In this document: piece by piece, positions 24,033 through 35,234 of the stretch | Position numbering within the stretch: position 1 is the first letter of the stretch | Layout of the letters: the number at the start of each line of letters is the position of its first letter | DNA from: Streptomyces griseoruber | Lineage (GTDB): Bacteria > Actinomycetota > Actinomycetes > Streptomycetales > Streptomycetaceae | Assembly (NCBI RefSeq): GCF_001514205.1 | Contig: NZ_KQ948769.1 | Location: 242,975 to 306,974, forward strand | Length of the DNA stretch: 64,000 nucleotides | Direction: 5' to 3' | Notes under the pieces: generated by a model | What the model was told of the DNA's origin: nothing | What the model saw: only the letters and a program-made list of their open reading frames with translations | The model's database searches: none | Position numbers and translations under genes: made by a program

Positions 24033-26285
24033 ATGACCGATCAGGCGGGGGCCTCCCCGGCGGGAGAGCGGCGACTGGCCACCCTCGAAGGCGTGCTGGA
24101 GCGCATCACGTACGCCAACGAGGAGAACGGCTACACGGTCGCCCGGGTGGACACCGGCAGAGGCGCCGGCGACCTTCTCACAGTCGTCGGCGCGCTGCTC
24201 GGCGCCCAGGTCGGCGAGTCGCTGCGGATGGAGGGCCGCTGGGGCTCGCACCCGCAGTACGGCAAGCAGTTCACCGTGGAGAACTACACGACCGTCCTGC
24301 CGGCCACCGTCCAGGGCATCCGGCGCTATCTGGGATCCGGCCTGGTCAAGGGCATCGGCCCGGTCTTCGCCGACCGCATCACCCAGCACTTCGGCGTCGA
24401 CACCCTGACGATCATCGAGGAGGAGCCGAAGCGCCTGATCGAGGTGCCCGGCCTCGGTCCCAAGCGCACGAAGAAGATCGCCGACGCCTGGGAGGAGCAG
24501 AAGGCGATCAAGGAGGTCATGCTGTTCCTCCAGACCGTCGAGGTGTCCACCTCCATCGCGGTCCGGATCTACAAGAAGTACGGCGACGCGTCGATCTCCG
24601 TCGTCAAGAACCAGCCCTACCGGCTGGCGGCGGACGTGTGGGGCATCGGTTTCCTCACCGCCGACCGGATCGCCCAGTCCGTCGGCATCCCGCACGACAG
24701 CCCGGAGCGCGTCAAGGCGGGCCTGCAGTACGCGCTGTCCCAGTCCACCGACCAGGGCCACTGCTATCTGCCCGAGGAGCGGCTGATCGCCGACGCGGTG
24801 AAGCTGCTCCAGGTCGACACCGGCCTGGTCATCGAGTGCCTGGCCGAACTGGCCGAGCCGGACGAGGACTCCGGCGAGCCGGGAGTCGTACGGGAGAAGG
24901 TCCCCGGTACGGACGGCGAGGAGGTCACCGCGGTCTACCTCGTCCCCTTCCACCGTGCCGAACTCTCCCTGTCCGCCCAGGTGCTGCGCCTGCTGCGCAC
25001 CGAGGAGGACCGGCTGCCGGCCTTCCGCGAGGTGGCCTGGGACAAGGCGCTGGCCTGGCTGAAGGGCCGTACCGGCACCGAGCTCGCGCCCGAGCAGGAG
25101 GCGGCCGTGCGGCTCGCGCTGACCGAGAAGGTCGCGGTGCTCACCGGCGGTCCGGGCTGCGGCAAGTCCTTCACCGTGCGCTCGATCGTGGAGCTGGCCC
25201 GCGCCAAGCGGGCCAAGGTCGTGCTGGCCGCGCCCACCGGCCGCGCCGCCAAGCGGCTGGCCGAGCTGACCGGCGCCGAGGCCTCGACCGTCCACCGGCT
25301 GCTGGAGCTCAGGCCGGGCGGCGACGCGGCGTACGACCGGGACCGGCCGCTGGACGCCGACCTGGTGGTGGTCGACGAGGCGTCGATGCTGGACCTGCTC
25401 CTGGCCAACAAGCTGGTGAAGGCCGTACCGCCCGGTGCGCGGCTGCTGTTCGTCGGGGACGTCGACCAGCTCCCCAGCGTCGGCGCGGGCGAGGTGCTGC
25501 GCGACCTCCTCGCCGACGGCAGCCCGGTGCCCGCCGTGCGGCTCACGCGGGTGTTCCGCCAGGCCCAGCAGTCGGGCGTGGTGACGAACGCGCACCGGAT
25601 CAACGCCGGGCAGCATCCGGTCACCGACGGCATGAAGGACTTCTTCCTCTTCGTCGAGGACGACACCGAGGAGGCCGGCCGGCTCACCGTGGACGTGGCG
25701 GCCCGCCGGATCCCGGCGAAGTTCGGCCTGGACCCGCGCCGGGACGTGCAGGTGCTGGCGCCCATGCACCGCGGGCCCGCCGGCGCCGGCACGCTCAACG
25801 GACTGCTCCAGCAGGCCATCACCCCCGGCCGCCCCGATCTGGCGGAGAAGCGGTTCGGCGGGCGGGTGTTCCGTGTCGGCGACAAGGTCACCCAGATCCG
25901 CAACAATTACGAGAAGGGGGAGAACGGTGTCTTCAACGGCACCGTGGGCGTGGTCACCTCGCTCGATCCGGTGGACCAGCGCCTGACGGTACTGACGGAC
26001 GAGGACGAGGAGGTTCCGTACGAGTTCGACGAACTGGACGAACTGGCCCACGCGTACGCGGTGACGATCCACCGTTCACAGGGAAGTGAATATCCCGCCG
26101 TCGTGATCCCCGTCACGACGGGAGCATGGATGATGCTCCAGCGGAACCTCTTGTATACGGCCGTCACGCGCGCGAAGCGCCTTGTCGTCCTCGTCGGCTC
26201 GCGCAAGGCGATCGGCCAGGCGGTGCGCACGGTCTCGGCGGGCCGGCGCTGCACGGCCCTCGATTTCCGGCTCTCGGGCCGTTGA
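24033..26285 (+). CDS. recD2: SF1B DNA helicase, RecD2-like
   Basis: The product is 750 residues. The N-terminal RecD2 region (LEGVLERITYANEENGYTVARVDT), helix-hairpin-helix segments (YLGSGLVKGIGPVFADRI; LIEVPGLGPKRTKKI) and the helicase core are all present. The Walker A is GGPGCGKS at residues 372-379, and VVDEASMLD is motif II. QGSEYPAVVIPV and YTAVTRAKRLVVLVG are the C-terminal motifs. It unwinds DNA 5' to 3' independently of RecBC. Symbol by similarity; the gene stands alone before citrate synthase. Confidence 0.92.
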   Translation: MTDQAGASPAGERRLATLEGVLERITYANEENGYTVARVDTGRGAGDLLTVVGALLGAQVGESLRMEGRWGSHPQYGKQFTVENYTTVLPATVQGIRRYLGSGLVKGIGPVFADRITQHFGVDTLTIIEEEPKRLIEVPGLGPKRTKKIADAWEEQKAIKEVMLFLQTVEVSTSIAVRIYKKYGDASISVVKNQPYRLAADVWGIGFLTADRIAQSVGIPHDSPERVKAGLQYALSQSTDQGHCYLPEERLIADAVKLLQVDTGLVIECLAELAEPDEDSGEPGVVREKVPGTDGEEVTAVYLVPFHRAELSLSAQVLRLLRTEEDRLPAFREVAWDKALAWLKGRTGTELAPEQEAAVRLALTEKVAVLTGGPGCGKSFTVRSIVELARAKRAKVVLAAPTGRAAKRLAELTGAEASTVHRLLELRPGGDAAYDRDRPLDADLVVVDEASMLDLLLANKLVKAVPPGARLLFVGDVDQLPSVGAGEVLRDLLADGSPVPAVRLTRVFRQAQQSGVVTNAHRINAGQHPVTDGMKDFFLFVEDDTEEAGRLTVDVAARRIPAKFGLDPRRDVQVLAPMHRGPAGAGTLNGLLQQAITPGRPDLAEKRFGGRVFRVGDKVTQIRNNYEKGENGVFNGTVGVVTSLDPVDQRLTVLTDEDEEVPYEFDELDELAHAYAVTIHRSQGSEYPAVVIPVTTGAWMMLQRNLLYTAVTRAKRLVVLVGSRKAIGQAVRTVSAGRRCTALDFRLSGR

Positions 26286-26516
26286 GCACCCGATTCTCGA
26301 ACACATCACAAAAAATGATCGATCAAACGAGTCGTAAAGGTCACAGAGCACTTCCCCAACCGTGACGAAGGCGGCAGGATGAGCAAGTTGGCGGCACTGA
26401 GTGCCGTCGATAAGCCCAATGGTCGACCCCGAGTGCACTCTCCTGCGCCAAATGGGGGAGGGTAGAGACAGTCAGGGCAACCTCGAAGAAGAGGCACAAC
26501 GTCGGTGAGGGATGAC

Positions 26517-27806
26517 GTGAGCGACAACTCTGTAGTACTGCGGTACGGCGACGGCGAGTACACCTACCCGGTGATCGACAGCACCGTCGGCGACAAGGGC
26601 TTCGACATCGGGAAGCTTCGCGCCCAGACCGGTCTGGTGACCCTGGACAGCGGCTACGGCAACACCGCCGCCTATAAATCCGCCATCACGTACCTCGACG
26701 GCGAGCAGGGGATCCTCCGGTACCGCGGCTACCCGATCGAGCAGCTCGCGGAGCGGTCGACCTTCCTCGAGGTCGCCTATCTGCTGATCAACGGTGAGCT
26801 GCCGACGGTCGACGAGCTGAGCGTCTTCAAGAACGACATCACGCAGCACACCCTGCTGCACGAGGACGTCAAGAACTTCTACAAGGGCTTCCCGCGTGAC
26901 GCCCACCCGATGGCGATGCTGTCCTCGGTGGTCTCCGCGCTGTCCACCTTCTACCAGGACAGCCACAACCCGTTCGACGAGAAGCAGCGCAACCTCTCCA
27001 CGATCCGTCTGCTCGCCAAGCTTCCGACGATCGCGGCGTACGCCTACAAGAAGTCGATCGGTCACCCGTTCGTCTACCCGCGCAACGACCTCGGTTACGT
27101 CGAGAACTTCCTGCGCATGACCTTCTCGGTCCCCGCCCAGGAGTACGACCTCGACCCGGTCGTCGTCTCCGCGCTCGACAAGCTGCTCATCCTGCACGCG
27201 GACCACGAGCAGAACTGTTCGACCTCCACGGTCCGCCTCGTCGGCTCCTCGCAGGCGAACATGTTCGCCTCGATCTCGGCCGGCATCAACGCGCTCTGGG
27301 GCCCGCTGCACGGCGGCGCCAACCAGTCCGTGCTGGAGATGCTCGAGGGCATCCAGGCGGGCGGCGGCGATGTCGACTCCTTCATCTCCAAGGTGAAGAA
27401 CAAGGAGGACGGCGTCCGCCTGATGGGCTTCGGCCACCGGGTGTACAAGTCCTTCGACCCCCGCGCCAAGATCATCAAGGCGGCGGCACACGATGTCCTC
27501 TCGGCCCTCGGCAAGTCCGACGAGCTGCTGGACATCGCCCTCAAGCTCGAGGAGCACGCGCTCTCCGACGAGTACTTCGTCCAGCGCAACCTGTACCCGA
27601 ACGTCGACTTCTACACGGGTCTGATCTACCGCGCGATGGGCTTCCCGACCGAGATGTTCACGGTCCTCTTCGCCCTCGGCCGTCTCCCGGGCTGGATCGC
27701 CCAGTGGCACGAGATGATCAAGGAGCCGGGTTCCCGCATCGGCCGTCCCCGGCAGATCTACACGGGCGTGGTCGAGCGCGACTTCGTTCCGGTCGAGGAG
27801 CGCTGA
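26517..27806 (+). CDS. gltA: Citrate synthase
   Basis: The product is 429 residues from the GTG at 26517 with GAGGGA close ahead. It starts SDNSVVLRYGDGEYTYPVIDS. The catalytic residues are visible as His in GPLHGGANQ, His in GFGHRVYKSFDPRAKII and Asp in YPNVDFYTG. It condenses oxaloacetate and acetyl-CoA into citrate at the entry of the TCA cycle. In Streptomyces the gene is often called citA. The 231 bases upstream are AT-richer and include TGATCGATCA (26316-26325). A hairpin follows the stop. Confidence 0.97.
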   Translation: MSDNSVVLRYGDGEYTYPVIDSTVGDKGFDIGKLRAQTGLVTLDSGYGNTAAYKSAITYLDGEQGILRYRGYPIEQLAERSTFLEVAYLLINGELPTVDELSVFKNDITQHTLLHEDVKNFYKGFPRDAHPMAMLSSVVSALSTFYQDSHNPFDEKQRNLSTIRLLAKLPTIAAYAYKKSIGHPFVYPRNDLGYVENFLRMTFSVPAQEYDLDPVVVSALDKLLILHADHEQNCSTSTVRLVGSSQANMFASISAGINALWGPLHGGANQSVLEMLEGIQAGGGDVDSFISKVKNKEDGVRLMGFGHRVYKSFDPRAKIIKAAAHDVLSALGKSDELLDIALKLEEHALSDEYFVQRNLYPNVDFYTGLIYRAMGFPTEMFTVLFALGRLPGWIAQWHEMIKEPGSRIGRPRQIYTGVVERDFVPVEER

Positions 27807-27813
27807 CGCCTCC

Positions 27814-27841
27814 GGCGGGGAAGCCGCAGGGGTTCCCCGCC
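27814..27841 (+). terminator. Citrate synthase terminator
   Basis: A perfect 9-bp stem (GGCGGGGAA with TTCCCCGCC) around a ten-base loop starts eight bases after the citrate synthase stop. Confidence 0.65.
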
Positions 27842-28414
27842 GCCGGTTCGTATGTCAGGTGCGGCTGAGTGGGGCGCGACCGGCCACCGTGTACCCGCAC
27901 CCGAAAGTCGGCCCAAGCCGTCTGCACGGGCATAGGCACAGACATAGCGGAAGGCGCCCCGGCGTCAGTCCCCCCACGGGCCGACGACCAGGGCGCCTTC
28001 CCATGTCCCGGTGCGGATTCCCCCCACGGGATCCGGCCGGGCGTTTGTGAGGACAGCGCCTGAATTCGCTGTGTCGATATGCGGTTGTCGTACGGTTGTC
28101 GTGCCTGCGGTTGAGCACAACGGGTGGAACCCGCCGTACTACCGCGTGTGCGATCTGCCGGGACGCGCACGCTGGGAGGGCCGCTCAAAGCTTCCCGGTG
28201 TACGTGCCCCGGCAACGCATCTCCGAGGAAGTCCCCCAAGACATCCCCAGACGCCGGTCCGCGCCCCCCAAGACGCTTTCCGACACCGTCAACTTAGACC
28301 TTCGAACCCCTTCGGTGGTTACGTTCACATCACTGTGATCTGTGTCTCTTGCATATGTCCGTTAGATGCGCAAGAGCCCGGATACAGCGAGCGAGGCCCA
28401 AGCGTAAGGATGAT
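27842..28414. other. Long non-coding stretch with paired hairpins
   Basis: No convincing gene lies between citrate synthase and copA. Structure seen: an 11-bp perfect inverted repeat GGAAGGCGCCC (27949-27959) with its complement at 27991-28001, a tandem CGGTTGTCGT near 28085-28105, and a 7-bp hairpin at 28346-28376. From about 28285 the sequence is less GC-rich than the surroundings. It could encode a small RNA or simply be the 3' ends of two convergent genes; no coding pattern is visible. Confidence 0.4.
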
Positions 28415-28451
28415 GCGCGAGCCTTGTGAAGAGCTTATGTGAGGCTCGCGC
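28415..28451 (-). terminator. copA terminator hairpin
   Basis: A perfect 10-bp stem (GCGCGAGCCT at 28415-28424 with its complement at 28442-28451) and a 17-base loop lie 17 bases beyond the copA stop on the minus strand. Confidence 0.65.
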
Positions 28452-28467
28452 AGGACTCCAGGGGGTC

Positions 28468-30714
<2,247 letters not shown>

Positions 30715-30736
30715 GGCCGTGGCGGGGGCGGTCGGG

Positions 30737-30976
30737 TCAGGCCCGGCCGGCCAGCTCGAAACCGGCCTCGTCGACGGCGGCGCGCACGGCCTCGTCGTCG
30801 AGCGGGGCGGCGGAGACGACGGTGACCTCGCCGGTGGTGGCGACCGCCTTGACGGAGGTGACCCCGGGCAGTCCGGAGATCTCGCCGGAGACGGCGCCCT
30901 CGCAGTGGCCGCAGCTCATGCCGCTCACCTGGTAGACGGTGGTGACGGAGCCCGCGGTGTCGGTCTGAGCGGTCAT
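30737..30976 (-). CDS. copZ: Copper chaperone, heavy-metal-associated domain
   Basis: The 79-residue protein is a single HMA fold with the metal site GMSCGHC (YQVSGMSCGHCEGAVSGEISGLPGV). It binds Cu(I) and hands it to CopA. AGGAGA precedes the ATG by five bases. It is the promoter-proximal gene of the copper operon, 70 bases below the CsoR-like site. Confidence 0.92.
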   Translation of the reverse strand: MTAQTDTAGSVTTVYQVSGMSCGHCEGAVSGEISGLPGVTSVKAVATTGEVTVVSAAPLDDEAVRAAVDEAGFELAGRA

Positions 30977-31045
30977 GTCGTTCTCCTAGGGGGGAGGCGG
31001 ATGGGGCCGGCGGGGACCGGAGAGGTCTCCCAGTAACCCCACACT

Positions 31046-31062
31046 ATACCCCTAGGGGGTAT
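31046..31062. promoter_or_regulatory. CsoR-type copper operator
   Basis: ATACCCCTAGGGGGTAT is a 17-base near-perfect palindrome matching the known CsoR pattern TACCC-N-GGGTA. It lies 70 bases upstream of copZ and overlaps the stop codon of the PrsW gene. Copper binding would release CsoR and turn on copZA. The csoR gene is not in the window. Confidence 0.85.
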
Positions 31063-32002
31063 TTCTCCAAGAAGGATCCTGGCGTGCCAGCGAGCGCACC
31101 CAGGCCACCCCGAGCAGGGCCACGAGCACCGTCGCGCCGACCGAGAACAGTGTCAGCAGATGCTGCTGCTCCGTGGTCGGCCGCGGGATGTACCCCTCCG
31201 CGAAGAGCCGCCTGTCCAGGCCGCCGGCGGTCAGCCGGGCCACCAGCCAGATCGCGATCCCATGGGTGGAGTCCCACAGAGCGTGCAGCAACGCGACGCC
31301 GACATACGTGCCGACGACGGGCGCGGCGAACTGGAAACGCCCGTTCGGACGGCGGTACTCCAACAGGACCCCGCCCGCGACCGCCGTCCACAGCCCGTGC
31401 CCGAAGGGGGCGAGCACCCCGCGCAGGATCTCGGTCTCCAGCAGGGCGCCGAGGTCGATGCCGACCGTCGAGACGGCCGCGTCGAAGGCGTACCCGGCGC
31501 TCTCCAGGGCCGCGAAGCCGAACCCGACGGTCGCGCCCAGCACCACCCCGGCGCGCAGGCCCCGCAGCCGGGTCTGCCGGCGCAGCACGAACATCAGCGC
31601 GCCGAGCTTCGCCGCCTCCTCGATCAGCCCCGCCGCGACGAACATCCACAGCGAGGGGTGCAGCAGGTAGGACTCCATCACCGACGCGCCCAGCACGCCC
31701 AGCGTGCCGCCGGTCAGGAAGCAGCCCAGGATCAGGCCGACGCCCAGGTCGCGGCCGTGCCGCTCGTACGCCCACAGCACGAAGGAGACCGGGACGAGGA
31801 AGCTGCCGAGCAGGATCAGGGTCGGCAGCAGGGTGGTGTTCGCGGTGGCGTACGTGACGAGCGCGGTGAGCGCCCACAGCAGCAGCCCGCCGCCCAGGCA
31901 GCGCTTCCACAGTCCGGCCCGGATCCGCGGGGCCGACGGAGGGGGCTGCTGCGGTCCGGGGATGCGGGCCCGGGGCGCGCCGGGCGGCGGGGAGTGGGTC
32001 AC
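31052..32002 (-). CDS. PrsW-family intramembrane metalloprotease
   Basis: The product is 316 residues with about eight hydrophobic helices. The GTG at 32002 is preferred because GAGGGGA precedes it; an upstream TTG at 32023 is in frame. PrsW motifs are GLIEEAAKLGAL (EExxK), FGFAALESAGYA, PFGHGLWTAVAGG and HALWDSTHG. The family cleaves membrane-bound substrates such as anti-sigma factors. The Pro-rich N-terminus is probably cytoplasmic. The 3' end carries the copper operator of the next operon. Confidence 0.88.
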   Translation of the reverse strand: MTHSPPPGAPRARIPGPQQPPPSAPRIRAGLWKRCLGGGLLLWALTALVTYATANTTLLPTLILLGSFLVPVSFVLWAYERHGRDLGVGLILGCFLTGGTLGVLGASVMESYLLHPSLWMFVAAGLIEEAAKLGALMFVLRRQTRLRGLRAGVVLGATVGFGFAALESAGYAFDAAVSTVGIDLGALLETEILRGVLAPFGHGLWTAVAGGVLLEYRRPNGRFQFAAPVVGTYVGVALLHALWDSTHGIAIWLVARLTAGGLDRRLFAEGYIPRPTTEQQHLLTLFSVGATVLVALLGVAWVRSLARQDPSWRNTP

Positions 32003-32144
32003 GGCAAATCCCCTCGTCGTCAAGGGCCGCCCGGGCAGGGGTGTGCACCCGGAGCGGATTTACCGGCACTTTATGTAGGTACGTCCTGACGCGCAGTCCG
32101 GGGCGGTCGTCCGGAGGAGGGCCGTCCGGGCGGCGGGCCCCCGG

Positions 32145-32804
32145 CTACGGGGTCGCGGTGGCCGCGGGGGTGCGGGCCGGGCGCTCGCCGACCAGCGGTC
32201 GCAGATAGCGGATCAGGACGTTCTTCAGCTCCCGGACGTACGCCGCGCGCTCGGCGCCCTCGTGACCCAGGACCAGTTCCAGACCCGCCTTGTACAGGCC
32301 CAGGCACATGTGGGCGGTGCGGGTGAGGTCGGCGGGGGGCGCGTCGGGCAGGAACGAGGCGAGCAGTTCCTCGATGCGGGAGAGGAGGGTCGCGTGGAGC
32401 GCGTCGTGCTCCTCGGTCATGCGGCCCGGGACGTCGGGGCCGTGCATCAGGGCGAAGAACACCGGGTGGTCGCAGTTGAAGGCGATGAACCGGTCGACGG
32501 CCGCGTCCACGGCCTCCTCCACCGGGGTCGCCGGGCCGACCGGGGCGAGCGCCTCGCCGTAGGCCTCCCGCATCTGGTGCATGAGCCGGTCGCCCAGCTC
32601 GATGGCGATCGCTTCCTTGTTCGGGAAGAACTGGTACAGCGTGCCCGGTGAGACACCGGCCTCGCGGGCGATCGCGTTGGTGCTGGCGGCGGTGTAGCCG
32701 GTGGTGGTGAAGACGGTGGCCGCGGCCTCCAGCAGCTGCGCGATGCGCCGCTCCCCGCGTGCCTGACGGCGGCGCGGCTGTTGCTTCTCCTGGTTCTCGG
32801 GCAC
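32145..32804 (-). CDS. TetR-family transcriptional regulator
   Basis: The product is 219 residues, GTG at 32804. The HTH reads LLEAAATVFTTTGYTAASTNAIAREAGVSPGTLYQFFPNKEAI, diagnostic of TetR. The helical C-terminal ligand domain follows. It is divergent from an MMPL efflux gene, with two palindromes between them, so it most likely represses the pump and itself until a lipid-like or drug ligand binds. Inducer unknown. Confidence 0.92.
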   Translation of the reverse strand: MPENQEKQQPRRRQARGERRIAQLLEAAATVFTTTGYTAASTNAIAREAGVSPGTLYQFFPNKEAIAIELGDRLMHQMREAYGEALAPVGPATPVEEAVDAAVDRFIAFNCDHPVFFALMHGPDVPGRMTEEHDALHATLLSRIEELLASFLPDAPPADLTRTAHMCLGLYKAGLELVLGHEGAERAAYVRELKNVLIRYLRPLVGERPARTPAATATP

Positions 32805-32837
32805 GCGGTTATCCCCAGCTCTTCGAACGCGGTTGAC

Positions 32838-32894
32838 AAACGCGAGAGGTCGCTCGCATTCTGGGACCAGAAACGCGAGCACTATCTCGTGTTT
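32838..32894. promoter_or_regulatory. Two TetR operators over the MMPL promoter
   Basis: Two 9-6-9 inverted repeats of AAACGCGAG lie at 32838-32861 (7 of 9 bases paired) and 32871-32894 (8 of 9 paired, ending CTCGTGTTT). The first adjoins a TTGACA at 32833-32838, a likely -35 for the plus-strand pump, with CATTCT at 32857-32862 as a possible -10. Both sites sit between the regulator and pump starts. Confidence 0.75.
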
Positions 32895-32945
32895 GCCATT
32901 TTACGGTTTTCACGACTGCTTGCAGGGTGAAGGGGACACCGCACG

Positions 32946-35234
32946 ATGACCGAAGTCAACAGCCCACCCCGCGCCGGAGGATGGACCCGCTTCGTGACCG
33001 CCAGGCCGGGACTGACCCTGCTCGCGGCCCTGGTGCTCACCGTGCTCGCCGTGCTGGCCGGCAGCGGTGTGGCGGACCGGCTGGGCAGCGGCGGCTGGGA
33101 GGATCCGGACGCGCAGTCCACGTACGCGACCAAGGCCCTGGAGCGCGAGTTCCCCGAGTCCCAGCCCAATCTGCTGCTGCTCGTCGACTCGGGCGGCGCC
33201 TCGGTGGACACCCCGGCCGTGCGGGCCGAAGCCGCCCGGCTCACCGCCCGGCTCGCCGCCGAGAAGGGGATCGTGGGCGTCGGCTCCTACTGGGAGGCCG
33301 ATGCCTCGACGGCACCCGCCCTGCGCGCCAAGGACGGCCATGAGGCGCTGATCGCCGCCCGCATCACGGGCGACGAGAAGACCATGGGCGAGACCCTCGA
33401 CCGCATCGCCCCCTCCTACCGGGGCGAACAGGGCCCGGTGAAGGTCAGGATCGGCGGCATCGTCGCCGTGCGGCACGAGATGCAGACCACCATCCAGGAG
33501 GACCTCACCCGCGCCGAGCTGATCGCCCTGCCGATCACCCTGGTGCTGCTGGTGATGGTCTTCGGCAGCGCGGTCGCCGCCCTGCTGCCGCTCGGCATCG
33601 GCATCGTCGCGATCCTGGGCACCAACGCGGTCCTCAGCGGTCTCACCGCGTTCACCGACGTCTCCGTCTTCGCGATGAACCTGACCACGGCCCTCGGCCT
33701 CGGCCTCGCCATCGACTACGCCCTGTTCATCGTCCGCCGCTTCCGCGAGGAACTCTCCACCGGCGCCGAGCCGCTCGGCGCGATCGCCACCACCCTGCGC
33801 ACGGCCGGGCGCACGGTCCTGTTCTCCGCACTCACGGTCGCCGTGTCCCTCGCGGCGATGCTCGTCTTCCCCCAGTACTTCCTGCGCTCCTTCGCCTACG
33901 CCGGCATGGCGGTGGTCCTGCTGGCCGCCGCGGCCGCCCTGATCCTGCTCCCGGCGGCCCTCGTCCTGCTGGGTGACCGGGTCAACGCCCTCGACCTGCG
34001 ACGGGCGTTCCGCGGAAGGCCGAAGGCCTCCGGGACGGAGCGCACCGGCGAGGGCGGCAGGGGCTGGGCCCGCACGGCGGACCTGGTCATGCGGCGGGCC
34101 CCGTTCTTCGCCCTGGCGACGACGGCCGTCCTGGTCCTGCTCGGACTGCCCTTCCTGGGCGTGAGGTTCGGCACGGCCGACGACCGCCAGCTCCCCTCCT
34201 CCGCCGAGTCCCACGTCGTGCAGCAGCACATCAGGGACGGCTTCCCGGGCAGCCCCGGCGGCGGCCTGGAGGTCCTCGCCGAAGGGAAGGCGACCGAGGC
34301 GCAGTACAGCGCGTACAAGGCACGCGTCGCCGCGCTCCCCGAGGTGGTCCAGGTCGACGGCCCCCTGGTGAAGGGCGACGCGGCGTACTTCACCGTGCAG
34401 CCCGAGGGCGAGGCCGTCGGCGACGCGGCACAGCACCTGGTCGGGGACCTGCGCGCCCTGAAGACCCCCTTCGACACCAAGGTGACCGGCACGGCGGCGG
34501 TGCTGGTCGACTCCAAGCACGCGATCGGCGCACAACTTCCCTGGGCGGGCGCCTTCGTCGCCGTCGTCACCCTGCTGCTGGTCTTCCTCCTCACCGGCAG
34601 CGTGCTGATCCCGCTCCAGGCCGTGCTGCTGAACGCGCTCAGCCTGACGGCGATGTTCGGCGCGGTGGTCTGGGTCTTCCAGGACGGCCACCTCTCCGGC
34701 CTCCTCGGCTTCACCAGCCCCGGCTCCATCGAGACCACCCTGCCCGTGCTGATGTTCTGCGTGGCCTTCGGCCTCTCCATGGACTACGGCGTGTTCCTGC
34801 TCTCCCGCATCAAGGAGGAGTACGACGCCACCGGCGACCACGAGCGCGCGGTCCGCCTCGGTCTGCGGCGCACGGGCGGGCTGATCACGGCGGCCGCGGT
34901 GATCCTCGCGGTGGTGATGGTCGCGATAGGCACGTCCCGGGTCACCAACACCAAGATGCTCGGCCTGGGCATCGCCCTCGCGGTCCTGATGGACGCGATG
35001 GTGATCCGCAGCCTCCTGGTCCCGGCGATCATGCGCCTCACGGGCCGGGCGACCTGGTGGGCCCCGGCGCCGCTGCGCGGATTCCACGCGCGGTTCGGCT
35101 TGAGCGAGGGCGACGAAAACCCACCCGGGGGCGCGGGGAACTGGGCGACCGGCCACGATGGACCCGCAGACACACACGGCGACGGGAGCCCAGATGCGAG
35201 CGGTGGTCTTCGAGAAGTACAGCGAGCCGGCTGA
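32946..35234 (+). CDS. MMPL-family RND membrane transporter
   Basis: The product is 762 residues with the 1-plus-5, 1-plus-5 helix plan of MMPL proteins. Large extracytoplasmic loops follow TM1 (residues about 45-185) and TM7 (about 400-520). The proton-relay segments are GLGLAIDYALFIVRRFREEL and AFGLSMDYGVFLLSRIKEEY, each with the conserved Asp-Tyr. MMPL pumps move lipids or hydrophobic compounds out of the cell. A GAAGGGGA region precedes the ATG. Expression should depend on the divergent TetR protein. Confidence 0.92.
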   Translation: MTEVNSPPRAGGWTRFVTARPGLTLLAALVLTVLAVLAGSGVADRLGSGGWEDPDAQSTYATKALEREFPESQPNLLLLVDSGGASVDTPAVRAEAARLTARLAAEKGIVGVGSYWEADASTAPALRAKDGHEALIAARITGDEKTMGETLDRIAPSYRGEQGPVKVRIGGIVAVRHEMQTTIQEDLTRAELIALPITLVLLVMVFGSAVAALLPLGIGIVAILGTNAVLSGLTAFTDVSVFAMNLTTALGLGLAIDYALFIVRRFREELSTGAEPLGAIATTLRTAGRTVLFSALTVAVSLAAMLVFPQYFLRSFAYAGMAVVLLAAAAALILLPAALVLLGDRVNALDLRRAFRGRPKASGTERTGEGGRGWARTADLVMRRAPFFALATTAVLVLLGLPFLGVRFGTADDRQLPSSAESHVVQQHIRDGFPGSPGGGLEVLAEGKATEAQYSAYKARVAALPEVVQVDGPLVKGDAAYFTVQPEGEAVGDAAQHLVGDLRALKTPFDTKVTGTAAVLVDSKHAIGAQLPWAGAFVAVVTLLLVFLLTGSVLIPLQAVLLNALSLTAMFGAVVWVFQDGHLSGLLGFTSPGSIETTLPVLMFCVAFGLSMDYGVFLLSRIKEEYDATGDHERAVRLGLRRTGGLITAAAVILAVVMVAIGTSRVTNTKMLGLGIALAVLMDAMVIRSLLVPAIMRLTGRATWWAPAPLRGFHARFGLSEGDENPPGGAGNWATGHDGPADTHGDGSPDASGGLREVQRAG

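Noticed and set aside
24033..26285. Part of a RecBCD complex
   Set aside because: The protein has the long N-terminal extension of stand-alone RecD2, and no recB or recC neighbours exist.
28410..28442. Ten-codon ORF MMREPCEELM with a purine-rich site ahead
   Set aside because: It lies inside the inverted repeat that forms the copA terminator, so the pattern is explained by the hairpin rather than by translation.
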